Source: Mycobacterium bohemicum DSM 44277
Lineage (GTDB): Bacteria > Actinomycetota > Actinomycetes > Mycobacteriales > Mycobacteriaceae
Reading direction: 5' to 3'
NCBI RefSeq assembly: GCF_001053185.1
Contig: NZ_CSTD01000006.1
Location: 124,001-188,000, forward strand
DNA length: 64,000 bases
This document shows, one piece after another, positions 42,757 to 52,115 of this stretch. The first letter of the stretch is position 1; each line of letters starts with the position of its first letter. The notes beneath the pieces are model-generated. The model was given only the letters and a program-made list of their open reading frames with translations. It ran no database searches and had not been told where the DNA came from. Both the position numbers and the translations under genes were made by a program.

Positions 42757-43763
42757 CAGCCCAGTCTCAGCGGCATCGACATCGAGAGTCCCTGCGTGAT
42801 CACCAGGTTGAGGACGAACACCGCGACCACGCCGATGACCACGGAGGCGTTGACGGCGTCCGCCACGCCGCGGGCACCCCCCTTGGCCTCCAGGCCGCGC
42901 TGGCAGGCCACCAGGATCACGACCACGCCGAAGAGCCAGGTCTTGAGGATGGCCACCCCGACATCGCTGACGCTGGCGAAGGAGGCGAACGAGGCGATGT
43001 AGCTGCCCGGCGTGCCGGACTGGAAGCCGACGTTTATCGCATAGCCGGCCGCCAGGCCCATGAAGATGATGAAGGAGCACAGCACCGGCGCCACGAACAC
43101 GATCGCCGCCAGCCGGGGGGTGACCAGCCGCTGGACCGGGTCGACGCCCATCACCCGCAGCGCGTCGACCTCCTCGCGAATGGTGCGGGCGCCGAGGTCG
43201 GTGGCCACCGCCGAACCGGCCGCGCCGCCCAGCAGCAGCGCGGCCACGATCGGTGCGCCCTGCCGGATCACCCCGAGGCCGCCGGCGGCGCCCGAGACCG
43301 ACGACGCGCCGACCTGCTGGATGAAGTTGCCGACCTGCACGGCCACGATGACGCCGAACGGGATGGACACCAGGAGCGCTGGAATCGCGGTGACGCTGAT
43401 GATGAACCAGGCCTGGTTGATGGTGTCCCGCCAGGGGTGGCGTAACCGGACCACGTCGGTGACCAGATAGGAGAAGGACTGGGCGCTCAGGTCGAAGAAG
43501 CGGCCCAGGGTCTTCAGCGAGGAATCCGTCTGGTTGAGGACGTACCGCACCGGCCCGCCCAGGGCCCCGGCGACCTGGCGTCCGATCGACGCCGCCGCGC
43601 GCTCTTCCGGCTCGCCGACGCTCACGGGCCGGGGTTCGAGGTCCCCGTCGACGGTCGTGCTGGAGTCGATGTCGACACCGTCGACATCGACAAAAGGGAG
43701 CGGTTTGCCTTCTGTCTCGTTCGCCGGTTCGGCCGCTGTCGCGTCATGGACACCTGCGGTCAA
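42756..43763 (-). CDS. yrbEA: YrbE-type permease A of the Mce transporter
   Basis: 335 residues from a TTG at 43763, chosen because GGGAGGAA lies 7 nt upstream; the head before the first helix (about 70 residues, acidic) is longer than usual, and a GTG at 43625 would remove most of it. The MlaE core shows GGAAGSAVATDLGARTIREEVDALRVMGVDPVQRL. First gene of the operon; a CRP-type palindrome lies 112 bp upstream. Confidence 0.92.
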   Translation of the reverse strand: MTAGVHDATAAEPANETEGKPLPFVDVDGVDIDSSTTVDGDLEPRPVSVGEPEERAAASIGRQVAGALGGPVRYVLNQTDSSLKTLGRFFDLSAQSFSYLVTDVVRLRHPWRDTINQAWFIISVTAIPALLVSIPFGVIVAVQVGNFIQQVGASSVSGAAGGLGVIRQGAPIVAALLLGGAAGSAVATDLGARTIREEVDALRVMGVDPVQRLVTPRLAAIVFVAPVLCSFIIFMGLAAGYAINVGFQSGTPGSYIASFASFASVSDVGVAILKTWLFGVVVILVACQRGLEAKGGARGVADAVNASVVIGVVAVFVLNLVITQGLSMSMPLRLG

Positions 43764-43874
43764 CGGCGGCTTCCTCCCTGATCGCTGCCATCGCCCGTCC
43801 CCCACGAGGGTGACGGGCTTGTTTGTCGTGTGTTTATCAGCGGTAGCAAGTGTCTGTTGGCGGAAAGTCGTCAG

Positions 43875-43890
43875 TGTGATGTACGTCACA
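43875..43890. promoter_or_regulatory. CRP/FNR-type binding site
   Basis: TGTGATGTACGTCACA is a perfect match to the TGTGA-N6-TCACA consensus bound by cAMP receptor protein, including the mycobacterial one (Rv3676). It lies between the divergent yrbEA (112 bp to its start codon) and the M15 peptidase gene (29 bp to its ATG). From there it could activate the mce operon and block or regulate the peptidase gene. Confidence 0.75.
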
Positions 43891-43919
43891 TTACGTGGGT
43901 GCGGTGGTAGCTTCCAGCC

Positions 43920-44669
43920 ATGCCTGCCATGGCGTTGGCGGCGGACGCGTCCCGGGTGACGCCCTTGCGGCGGCGGGCCGTCATGCTGGCGGAATTCGTC
44001 GCCGCGAGCGTCGTGCTCGTGCACTGCGCCGCCGCGCCGCCGCCTCCTCCGGCGCCACCATCACCGTCGTCGTCGGCCGTCGCGCCGCCGCCCAGCGCGC
44101 CGCCGGCGCGAGCGGCCGCGACGGTGGAAGCGGTCACCGCCGCCGACCTCGGCGCGAGCTGGCGACCGGGCTGCCCCGTCGAGCCGACGCGACTGCGACG
44201 GGTCAGCGTCGACCACGTCGGTTTCGACGGCCTGACCCACCGCGGCGAGTTGATCGTGCACGAAGAACTGGTGGCCGACGTCGTCGCGATCTTCGACCGG
44301 CTTTACCGACTGCGCTACCCCATCGAGAGGATCCGCACGGTCGACCACTACCGGGACGCCGACGACGAGTTGTCCATGGAGGACGACAACACCTCGGCGT
44401 TCAACTGCCGCAGGATCCCCGGAACCGACGAATGGTCGCCGCACGCCTACGGTCGCGCCGTCGATCTCAATCCGCTGCTCAACCCGTGCATCTACGCCGG
44501 CGGGTATTTCGAACCGCGGAACGCGGCGACCTACCTGGACCGCGGGCGTAGCGACCCCGGGCTCCTCCACGCCGGTGACCCCGCCGTACGGGTCTTCACC
44601 GACGCGGGTTGGCGGTGGGGTGGGAGTTGGACCTCCCCCATCGACTACCAGCACTTCGAACGGCCCTGA
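43920..44669 (+). CDS. M15-family D-Ala-D-Ala carboxypeptidase-like protein
   Basis: 249 residues. An N-terminal hydrophobic segment (MLAEFVAASVVLVHCAAA) may be a lipoprotein signal, followed by a Pro/Ser linker. The peptidase domain carries SPHAYGRAVDLNP, the SxHxxGxAxD zinc motif, and DYQHFE with the third zinc His. VanY-like proteins trim peptidoglycan stem peptides; NCRRIPG suggests a subfamily with a Cys. It is divergent from the mce operon and shares the CRP site. Confidence 0.85.
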   Translation: MPAMALAADASRVTPLRRRAVMLAEFVAASVVLVHCAAAPPPPPAPPSPSSSAVAPPPSAPPARAAATVEAVTAADLGASWRPGCPVEPTRLRRVSVDHVGFDGLTHRGELIVHEELVADVVAIFDRLYRLRYPIERIRTVDHYRDADDELSMEDDNTSAFNCRRIPGTDEWSPHAYGRAVDLNPLLNPCIYAGGYFEPRNAATYLDRGRSDPGLLHAGDPAVRVFTDAGWRWGGSWTSPIDYQHFERP

Positions 44670-44681
44670 GCCCGGGGCTCA
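44667..44681. terminator. Palindrome joining two convergent stops
   Basis: TGAGCCC at 44667-44673 and GGGCTCA at 44675-44681 are inverse copies around one base. Both stop codons of the convergent peptidase and beta-lactamase-like genes lie inside the arms. The loop is very tight, so terminator function is doubtful. Confidence 0.3.
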
Positions 44682-46220
44682 AAGATGCAGCATCCGAGCC
44701 GCTTCGGTGGCAACCTCACCGCGCAGGTCCGAGATGGGTGCACTGCCGCGCGTGTGAATCGAGTTCGTGAGCAGGACGACGTAGGTGTCCGAGCGGGGAT
44801 CGATCCAGAGCGAGGTGCCGGTGAAGCCGGTGTGGCCGAAGCTTCCGATCGGGAAGAGCATGCCCCGGGCCATCGACTGGGCCGTATCGATGTCCCAGCC
44901 GAAGCCCCGCAGATTCTGGCCCGCTATCGCCGGATAGCGCGGGGCGAGCAGCCGATCGCCGCTCTTGGGCCTCTTCGCGACGGCCGCCCGGTCCGCGGCG
45001 TTCGCCGCTTCGACCTGCCGGGGCGTGTGTCCCGGCTGCTGTGGAGCCGTCATCAACGCCAAAGTTGCCTGCTGCAAAGGGAATTGGCTCGGACGTCCGG
45101 CGAGGCGGTCGAGCAGGGCCTGCGCAAAGATCCCGACATCGTTGGCGGTCGAGAAGACGCCGGCGTGCCCGGCGACCCCGCCCATGCGCCGCGCCGTCGT
45201 GTCCTGCACGGTCCCCCGGAGCAGGCGATCGAGATCGGGGTTCCTACTCGGATCCGCGCGGCCCTCCTCGTCGCGGGCCGTCGGCGCGACGCGTGACAGC
45301 AGGTCCGTGCTCCACATCCCCGCCGGACAGGCGCCGCGTTCCCGGCCGTCCGGCCCCGGAGCCCACACGATCGCCGCTCCGAGCACCGTGTGCGGACCGC
45401 ACGCCTTCGCGACGGGGAGGTAGCGGGTGTCCCGCAGGCCGAGCGGGTCGAAGACGTGCCGCTGAACGTAGACGTCCAGGTCCTCGCCGGTGACCTTCTC
45501 GACCAGCGCGCCGAGCACGATGAAGTTGATGTCGGAGTAGCGAAAACCCTGACCGGGGGCCGACTCCAGCGGTGTGGTGAGCGCACGGTGAATGCCTTCG
45601 GCCTTATCGGCGCCGTTCAGCCCCCACGGATCCCCGAGATTGACGTCCCCCGTTTCGCCGGACGTGTGCGTCAGCAGCGTGCGAACGGTCACCTGCGCGC
45701 GCCGCGGATCGTCGGCCGGGTTGAACTCGGGCAGATACTGCTGCGCGGGATCGTCGACCTGCACCCGGCCCTGTTCGTAGAGCTGCATGACGGCCGTCGA
45801 CGTCGCGATGCTCTTGGTCAGCGAGGCCAGGTCGAAGATGGTGTCCTCGGTCATCGGCTCGGCGGGCGCGGGCAGCCCATCCAGTCCGGGTTCGCCCGCC
45901 AGCTTGCGCGAGCCGTAGGCGTGGTGGAAGACGACCTTGCCGGCGTTGCCGATCACCACCACCGCACCGGGCAGCCTGCCGGCCGCGATCGCGTTGTCGA
46001 TCAGCCGGGAGACCGGCGTGAAATCGATCGCGGGAGCCGCGTCGGGCGGTTTGACCGCGGTCGCGAAGCCGGGTGCGGGAGGGTTCGGGGTTGCGGCCAA
46101 CGCCGGGCCTCCCGCGCCGCCACGCGAGCAGCCCGCGATCAGCGCCAGGCACACGGTGCCGGCGACGGCGGCCTTTCGCCCCCGGCTACCGAAAGCGAAG
46201 CGGTGGCAGCTGTCGTCGTT
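44679..46220 (-). CDS. Serine beta-lactamase-family lipoprotein hydrolase
   Basis: 513 residues from the GTG at 46220 (an ATG at 46256 is possible). Lipobox LALIAGC near residue 30. The hydrolase fold shows SLTKS (SxxK nucleophile), RYSDINF (YxN) and HTGFTG (the KTG equivalent, HTG). This pattern fits class C-like esterases or D-aminopeptidases of the LpqK type rather than a resistance beta-lactamase. It would act outside the membrane. Divergent from the USP gene. Confidence 0.85.
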   Translation of the reverse strand, partial: NDDSCHRFAFGSRGRKAAVAGTVCLALIAGCSRGGAGGPALAATPNPPAPGFATAVKPPDAAPAIDFTPVSRLIDNAIAAGRLPGAVVVIGNAGKVVFHHAYGSRKLAGEPGLDGLPAPAEPMTEDTIFDLASLTKSIATSTAVMQLYEQGRVQVDDPAQQYLPEFNPADDPRRAQVTVRTLLTHTSGETGDVNLGDPWGLNGADKAEGIHRALTTPLESAPGQGFRYSDINFIVLGALVEKVTGEDLDVYVQRHVFDPLGLRDTRYLPVAKACGPHTVLGAAIVWAPGPDGRERGACPAGMWSTDLLSRVAPTARDEEGRADPSRNPDLDRLLRGTVQDTTARRMGGVAGHAGVFSTANDVGIFAQALLDRLAGRPSQFPLQQATLALMTAPQQPGHTPRQVEAANAADRAAVAKRPKSGDRLLAPRYPAIAGQNLRGFGWDIDTAQSMARGMLFPIGSFGHTGFTGTSLWIDPRSDTYVVLLTNSIHTRGSAPISDLRGEVATEAARMLHL

Positions 46221-46470
46221 CACGTGGTCCCCCGCCGCCGCGACCGCGGCATCCACAGGTGGTCATTGGTCCCGATGCTGGGTCCGGGGGACGGGCTTGT
46301 CAAGCAACCACGGGGTGTTGGCGGCGTGAAGACGGGTCGGCCGGACTCACTGGTGCCTTTGGTCCCTCGGCCTGAATATCTTCGGCCCTGACGACGGCGG
46401 TCACCGTCGGCAATCCTGCCCTTGGCACACACCGCCGGGAAACTCCACAGCCGGACAGGAATCACCTGAG

Positions 46471-47364
46471 ATGTTGCAACGCCGCGGGGTCTTGGTCGGC
46501 TCAGACGGCTCACCGCAGGCACAGGGCGCCGTCCGGTGGGCGGCCCGCGACGCCGCGCTGCGGAACGTGCCGCTGACCCTCGTCCATGTCGTCAATTCTG
46601 CGGTGACGGGCTGGGCCCCGATCCCTGAGCCGGCCGCCGTGCGGCGACGGCAGGAGAAGCGGGCGCGCGAATGCATCGATTCCGGCGTCCGGATCGCCGA
46701 AGAGGGCGCCGGTGAGCGCGGCCCGATCCGGATCGACACCAAGGTGATTCATTCGGCCACCGTCCCGGCGCTGTTGGATCTCTCCAAAGAGGTGGACATG
46801 GTCGTGGTGGGCTATCGCGGGCACGGCGGCGCGTTGGCCCGCAACTTCCTGGGGTCGGTGTCGGCGGCGCTGGTCTACCACGCGCACTGCCCGGTCGCCG
46901 TGATCCACGGCGACGAGTCGCTGGTCGCCAACGTCGATCGGGCGCCGGTGCTGGTGGGCATCGACGGGTCGCGGGCCTCGGAAGCGGCGACGGCCGTCGC
47001 GTTCGAGGAGGCGTCCCGGCGGGGCGTCGGCCTGATCGCCGTGCACGCCTGGACCGACCTGCGGGTTTCCGAGTTCCACGAGTTGTTTCCCGGCTTCAAC
47101 TGGGACGCGCAGCTGTCCACCGAGGAAAGGACGCTCGCCGAACGGCTGGCGGGGTGGCAGGAACGCTATCCCGAGGTGGCGATCAGTCGCCGGGTCGAAA
47201 TCGGTGATCCGGCGACACCCTTGATCGAGGCGTCCAAGCTCGCGCAACTGGTCGTGGTCGGCAGCCACGGCCGCGGCGGCTTCGCCGGCATGTTTCTGGG
47301 CTCGGTCGGGGCGGCGGTGGTCAACAGGGCCAGAATCCCCGTCATCGTGGCGCGCGCGTCCTGA
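46471..47364 (+). CDS. Tandem universal stress protein
   Basis: 297 residues with two USP domains. Each has an Asp at the first strand (VGSDGS, VGIDGS) and the ATP-binding loop (GYRGHGGALARNFLGSVS; GSHGRGGFAGMFLGSVG), so both are of the ATP-binding type. This is the layout of DosR-regulon USPs such as Rv2005c and Rv2026c. The region upstream has GC-rich half-sites but no full DosR box that I can defend. Confidence 0.92.
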   Translation: MLQRRGVLVGSDGSPQAQGAVRWAARDAALRNVPLTLVHVVNSAVTGWAPIPEPAAVRRRQEKRARECIDSGVRIAEEGAGERGPIRIDTKVIHSATVPALLDLSKEVDMVVVGYRGHGGALARNFLGSVSAALVYHAHCPVAVIHGDESLVANVDRAPVLVGIDGSRASEAATAVAFEEASRRGVGLIAVHAWTDLRVSEFHELFPGFNWDAQLSTEERTLAERLAGWQERYPEVAISRRVEIGDPATPLIEASKLAQLVVVGSHGRGGFAGMFLGSVGAAVVNRARIPVIVARAS

Positions 47365-47447
47365 CCGCTGCGGTGGCGGCGCGCCTGCGCCGCGGCATCA
47401 CGGGTGTGCGGACGCGCCTGCGCGGCGCTTCCCGACGGGCCGGGCGG

Positions 47448-48638
47448 TCAGGCCGCGATGCCCAGTTCCTGGTCGATCTGTCCCCAGTACTGCGTGCCCC
47501 ACGGCGTGAGCAGAACCCAGTCGTGAATTTGGTAGTCGGGCAGCACGAAGCTGATCGGGGCCCCGTCTGCGATGGCGGCGTGCTGGAGGGCGATCGCCGA
47601 GGCCTGCAGGGGATCGGCCGAGCCCGAGTAGACATACGTCGGCGGAATTCCGTTGAGTGACCCGTACAGCGGGCTCACCCGGTAGTCGTTGAGAGGGAGG
47701 TTGCCGGCCCACACCGGGCCGATCGGCCCCCCGGTCGACACCAGGTCCAGCCACGGGGACAGCAAAACCATCGAATTGGGCACGGTCTGGCCGTTGGCCA
47801 CCATCAGTTCGACGGCCGCCAGTGCGAGGTTGCCGCCCGCGGAGTCACCCATGACGCTCACGTGGGGGGCCCCGTGCAGGGCGATTTGCGAGGAGATGAG
47901 GCCGGCGATCTGGGGCACAACCGTTCCGGCGGTGCCCCCCTGCTGCAGCAGCGGGTAGATCGGAACTTCGAAGGTCGCGCCCGTCTGATAGGCCGTCACC
48001 GTGTAATCGAGCCAGTGGAAGATCGAGGGCGGGAAGATGAAGGCGCCCCCGTGGATGGCGACCACGTAGTCGCCGGACGGATGGGCCGGCGTGATCTGCA
48101 CGACGTTCATGCCGTTGTAGGTGGTTTGCTGGACCGTTTCTCCCAGCAGCAGCGTCAGCAGCCGCGGCGGGGTGTTGCTGATGCCGGCACGCAGAAGCGG
48201 ATTGTCACCGGTGAACAGCGCCAAGAGCGGGGAGCGCGGGTCGGCGAGCAGGAAGTTCGCCTCCTGGTCGAATCCCGCTCCCAGCGCCGTGGGGATCTGC
48301 TCGATTTCTCGCTCGGCGCCCAACGCCGCCTGCTCGAAGGCCGCCAGAGGCGAAACGTTGCCCGCCTCTGCGCCGGCGTAGGCACCGGCCGCGCCGGTCA
48401 ACGCCTGCGCGAACCGCTCATGGAAGGCCGCCGCCTCCGAGATCAGCGCCTGATAGGCCTGGCCGTGGGCGGAAAACACCGCGGCGATCGCCACCGACAC
48501 CTCGTCTTCGGCAGCGACCAGAACGCCGGTGGTCGCGCCCGCCGCCCCGTGGGTTGCCGCCGCGACTTCCGAACCGATCGACGCCACGTCTGTGGCCGCT
48601 GCGGACATCATGTCCGGCAACGCAAGAACGTAGGACAT
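47448..48638 (-). CDS. lipY: PE-domain lipase (LipY-type)
   Basis: 396 residues. Residues 1-95 are a PE domain (MSYVLALPDMMSAAATDVASIG) with YxxxE-like turn ending before FEQAALGAE; residues about 150-396 are an alpha/beta hydrolase with oxyanion HGGAF, nucleophile GDSAGG, acid in GSADP and His in IHDW. LipY releases fatty acids from stored triacylglycerol and is exported by ESX-5, which removes the PE part. The position matches recalled Rv3097c. Confidence 0.9.
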   Translation of the reverse strand: MSYVLALPDMMSAAATDVASIGSEVAAATHGAAGATTGVLVAAEDEVSVAIAAVFSAHGQAYQALISEAAAFHERFAQALTGAAGAYAGAEAGNVSPLAAFEQAALGAEREIEQIPTALGAGFDQEANFLLADPRSPLLALFTGDNPLLRAGISNTPPRLLTLLLGETVQQTTYNGMNVVQITPAHPSGDYVVAIHGGAFIFPPSIFHWLDYTVTAYQTGATFEVPIYPLLQQGGTAGTVVPQIAGLISSQIALHGAPHVSVMGDSAGGNLALAAVELMVANGQTVPNSMVLLSPWLDLVSTGGPIGPVWAGNLPLNDYRVSPLYGSLNGIPPTYVYSGSADPLQASAIALQHAAIADGAPISFVLPDYQIHDWVLLTPWGTQYWGQIDQELGIAA

Positions 48639-48787
48639 CGCACCGCTCCCATCGCTTCAGGGCCGACCGGCGAACAGCCGGAGCCTATGTCGACGCCGCG
48701 CAGTCATGGGGCGGTTTGCCGGAACTAGGGCCGCCCGCCATCGTGGCCGCCGTCCATCGCGCAAACGACGCCGGGCGACTGCATTCC

Positions 48788-50065
48788 TCAGTTCTCCACC
48801 AGGTCGGGCAGGGGCTCCTCGGCCGTCAGCCAGTGGCGTCCGGTCCGCCGGGCGGCCTCCCACTTGGGAACGCTCACCGCATCGTCCTGACCCAGGTCCT
48901 CCGGCGTCGGGCCGATGCGCGCGGCCAGCCCGTCCAGGGCGCCGACATCGAAGTTGTACAGCTCGGCCGCCGCCAGGCCCAGCATCTGCCGGGTCTCGTC
49001 GACCGGAATGTCCCAGAACGAGCGCCGCAGCCATTCGCGGGTGTGTGGCCAGGTTCCCTCCGGATGGGGAAAGTCGTTCCCCCACAGCACGTTCGACACG
49101 CCGATCTCGTAGCGCCGCGCCAGTTCCCTGCGCTCGGTGGTGGTGGCCCCGATGAAGCAGTTCCGGTCGAAGTAGGCCGACGGCGCCATGGTGAGGTCGC
49201 CCTCCATCGCACGGCTCATCTTCTTGGCCGAGTGCTCGCGCAGGTACCGCGTGTCCATCAGCCAGAGCAGGTCGTTGGCCCAGAACGCACCGCACTCGGT
49301 GACCCCCCAGCGTAGCCGCGGGAAGCGCTCGAACACGCCCGACCACAACGCGAACCACAGGGGCCGGGCACCCCACCAGCGCACCTCGGTCACGTAGATG
49401 CCCAGGTGCCCGCCGTACTCCTCCTGCGGGGCGGGGCCGGAGTGGGTGTGTACCGGCATCTGCAGGTCCTGGCAGGCGGCCCAGACCCTGTCGTAGCGGC
49501 GGTCGTGGTAGGGCGGGTAGCCGACCCAACGGGCCGGGATCAGGATCCCGCCCCGCAGTCCGGACTCCGCCGCCCGGGTGATCTCGGCCACCGCCGCGTC
49601 GACGTCCGCGAGGATCGGCACCACCGCGACCCCGGCCCGCCGCTCGGGGCTGTGGCTGCACAGCTCGGCCAACCAGCGGTTGTGGGCCCGTGCCCCGGCC
49701 ATCGCGCGCCCCGGGTCGAGGTCGCCCGACTGGCCCAGGCCGGCGCCGAAGGGAGCCCCGGCGACTCCGGTCACGGCGTCGGCGTCGGGGAAGATGACCT
49801 CGCCGACGACCCCGTCGCCGTCGAGCTCCTTGTCGCGCAGGCCGACATCCCACCCGCCGGCGATGCCGTCTCCATGCTCGGCGAACCACGCTTGGGCGAA
49901 CTCCTCGTCGATGAATCCGCCCGCCCGCGCCGCGGCGGCCTTCTCGGTGAGGAAGGCCTCGAAATCCTCCCGGTATTCGGGGTCGACGTATTCGCGATAC
50001 CGCTCGGTCGGCAGCTCGGCGTGGCAGTCGGCGGAGATGATGAGGTAGGGGGCCGCGCTGTTCAT
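48788..50065 (-). CDS. Amidohydrolase-2 family protein, first of three
   Basis: 425 residues. TIM-barrel metal hydrolase: start ISADCHAELP, MPVHTHSGPAP, and the signature WGNDFPHPEGTWP with the metal Asp. Relatives decarboxylate or hydrolyse aromatic and cyclic acids. About 40% similar by eye to the next gene. It ends a run of genes in one direction and follows the second paralogue by 15 bp. Confidence 0.88.
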   Translation of the reverse strand: MNSAAPYLIISADCHAELPTERYREYVDPEYREDFEAFLTEKAAAARAGGFIDEEFAQAWFAEHGDGIAGGWDVGLRDKELDGDGVVGEVIFPDADAVTGVAGAPFGAGLGQSGDLDPGRAMAGARAHNRWLAELCSHSPERRAGVAVVPILADVDAAVAEITRAAESGLRGGILIPARWVGYPPYHDRRYDRVWAACQDLQMPVHTHSGPAPQEEYGGHLGIYVTEVRWWGARPLWFALWSGVFERFPRLRWGVTECGAFWANDLLWLMDTRYLREHSAKKMSRAMEGDLTMAPSAYFDRNCFIGATTTERRELARRYEIGVSNVLWGNDFPHPEGTWPHTREWLRRSFWDIPVDETRQMLGLAAAELYNFDVGALDGLAARIGPTPEDLGQDDAVSVPKWEAARRTGRHWLTAEEPLPDLVEN

Positions 50066-50080
50066 GGTGCTTCCTTTCGC

Positions 50081-51295
50081 CTACCAGGCACGGATGGGGT
50101 CGGGCTCGAAGACCGTGCTGCTCGCGTCTGCGGGCACGGCCGCCAGCGGCTCGGCGACCTCGGCGACGGACGGGCCGATTCGGGCGGTCAGCGGCGCGAG
50201 GGCGTCGAGGTCGAAACCGTAGACGGTCGCCGCATTCCCGCCCACCATGGCCGCCACCTCGTCGGCCGGAACGCGGGAGAATGTGTGGCGCAACGCCTCC
50301 CGCGTGTAGGGCGCCGTGCCCTCAAGGTGCGGGTAGTCGCTCCCCCACATGATCTTCTCGACGCCGATCCGGTGGCGCTCGGCACACTCCACGGGCCGCA
50401 TGAAGCTGGCACCGACGTAACACTGGCGGGCCCAGTACTCGTGGGGCGTGAGGGTCAGCGAGCCGGCGGTGGGCCCGGCGAACCGGGCGATCGCCGATTT
50501 CGCCCGGCCGTACCGGGCCGCCGCCACGTCGAGCGAGTCCAGCGTCGCCGGTATCCATCCGGCGCCCTGCTCGGTGAACACCACCGTGAGATCCGGGTGG
50601 CGATCCAGCGCGCCGCTGAAGATCAGGTGCCACAGCGCCCGGTGCGCGAACCAGTGTGTCTCGTATACCCATACGGCGAACGAGCTGCCCCAGCCGTCGG
50701 TCGGGCTGGGTCCGGCGTTGCCGCCGTGGTGGTTGACCACCAGACCGTTCTCCGCGCACGCCGCCCACAGCGGCTCCCAGTGCTCCGCGTAGAGCGGAGG
50801 GATGTCGGTACCGGGGACGACGCCGGGCAGCAGCACGCCGCCGCGCAACCCGAGCTTGGCGATCTGTGCCACCTCGGCGACGGCCTCCTCGAGGTCGCCG
50901 AGCAGGATTTGGCCCACCCCGGCGCGGCGCTCGGGCGACAAGGAGCAGAAGTCGGCCAGCCAGCGGTTGTGCGCACGCAGGCCGGCCCAGCGCAGCTCGA
51001 GTTCCCGGGCGGATTGCGGCGCGGGGGCGGCCAGGCTGGCCTGCGGAAAGAACGGCGGCACGGTGTTGGGGAAGAGCACTTCCCCCGCGATGCCCTCGGC
51101 GTCCAGCTCCGCGTTGCGCAGATCGCTGTTCCAGTTGCGCTGCGCGTCGGGCTCGGTGAGGTCCCCGAAGGGGTTCACGAACGTCGTTGCCCAGCCGTCG
51201 AATTCGTCCCGGTACTGCGAGTCGAGGTAGCCGCGGTAGTCGAGCAGGTCAGCACCGGCGTGACAGTCAGCCGAGATGACCGTGTAACGGTCCAT
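50081..51295 (-). CDS. Amidohydrolase-2 family protein, second of three
   Basis: 404 residues from ATG 51295 (MDRYTVISADCHAGAD). Motifs: VISADCHAGADLLDYRGYL, LVVNHHGGNAG, and IMWGSDYPHLEGTAP. The same family as its two neighbours; the NHHGG variant holds the middle metal His. It lies 4 bp after the acetoacetate-decarboxylase-like gene. Confidence 0.88.
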   Translation of the reverse strand: MDRYTVISADCHAGADLLDYRGYLDSQYRDEFDGWATTFVNPFGDLTEPDAQRNWNSDLRNAELDAEGIAGEVLFPNTVPPFFPQASLAAPAPQSARELELRWAGLRAHNRWLADFCSLSPERRAGVGQILLGDLEEAVAEVAQIAKLGLRGGVLLPGVVPGTDIPPLYAEHWEPLWAACAENGLVVNHHGGNAGPSPTDGWGSSFAVWVYETHWFAHRALWHLIFSGALDRHPDLTVVFTEQGAGWIPATLDSLDVAAARYGRAKSAIARFAGPTAGSLTLTPHEYWARQCYVGASFMRPVECAERHRIGVEKIMWGSDYPHLEGTAPYTREALRHTFSRVPADEVAAMVGGNAATVYGFDLDALAPLTARIGPSVAEVAEPLAAVPADASSTVFEPDPIRAW

Positions 51296-51299
51296 GCCG

Positions 51300-52115
51300 C
51301 TATACCCGAGCCGGTTCGGGGCCGGGGGCGGCCGATAGGGCTGCGTCTTGAGGGGGGTCGTCGTAGCGCTGGTGGACGTACGGCAGCAGCCACTCCTGCG
51401 GCACCCGTGCCGCGATCCGCCCAACTTGGACGGTGCGCCGGCGGCACCAGGTGATCGACGTGATCCGGCGAATCACGATGTCGGCCACCGGGTCAAGGGG
51501 CGACTCCCCCAACTCGACGGTGCCGTCGATGTTCTCGAGCAGCTCGTAGTGCCGGTGGTACTCGCCGTAGACCAGGTGGGGGTCGGTGATGCCGCTGCCA
51601 TCGGGGGCGCGCAGGAACTTGAAGTAGAACTCGGTGTTCACCTGGTCGGGCGGTAACTCCGCCGGGCCGGTGACCCGACCGTCCATTCTGATGAGCTGAT
51701 AGCCGAGCCGCTCGACGGCGGCGGTGACGCGCTCGCCGTCGCGCTCCACCTCGATGCGGCCCAGTTTCTTTGGCTCCCCGAAGGTTTCGCGCCCGCCCGT
51801 GACCGACTGTTCGGTGGACTGCGGCATGAAGAGGGGATAGTCGCCCCGGAGTCCGTCGTGGCGGGCCGTCACCGAGAACACCGCCGACCCGAACGGGGGC
51901 CTGCCCGCTATCCGGACCCGCTGGAGCTGGACACGCACCAGCGGTTCGGCCGCCGGCTCCAGCGGCTTGGGCAGCACGGCCGCGACGATCTCCGGATCGG
52001 TGAGGTAGGTGATTGTCACCGCCTCCGTGGCGATGGGTGCCTTGGTGGCATCGATCTCGTGGTCGACTTGCGCCTCCGGTGGACGAGGACCATAGCGAAT
52101 CACATTGGTGCTCAA
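51300..52115 (-). CDS. Acetoacetate decarboxylase-like protein
   Basis: 271 residues from a TTG at 52115 with AAGGAG 8 nt upstream. The fold marks are LPKPLEPAAEPLVRVQL near the start and GDYPLFMPQSTEQSVTGGRETFGEPKKL, the ADC active-site loop with Lys in EPKKLG. Members decarboxylate beta-keto acids or act as aldolase-dehydratases. The TTG overlaps the SDR stop (TTGA), so the two are coupled. Confidence 0.85.
   Translation of the reverse strand: MSTNVIRYGPRPPEAQVDHEIDATKAPIATEAVTITYLTDPEIVAAVLPKPLEPAAEPLVRVQLQRVRIAGRPPFGSAVFSVTARHDGLRGDYPLFMPQSTEQSVTGGRETFGEPKKLGRIEVERDGERVTAAVERLGYQLIRMDGRVTGPAELPPDQVNTEFYFKFLRAPDGSGITDPHLVYGEYHRHYELLENIDGTVELGESPLDPVADIVIRRITSITWCRRRTVQVGRIAARVPQEWLLPYVHQRYDDPPQDAALSAAPGPEPARV

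Noticed and set aside
46360..46470. DosR box before the universal stress protein gene
   Set aside because: TTTGGTCCC and TTCGGCCC half-sites occur but no 20-bp palindrome fits the consensus.
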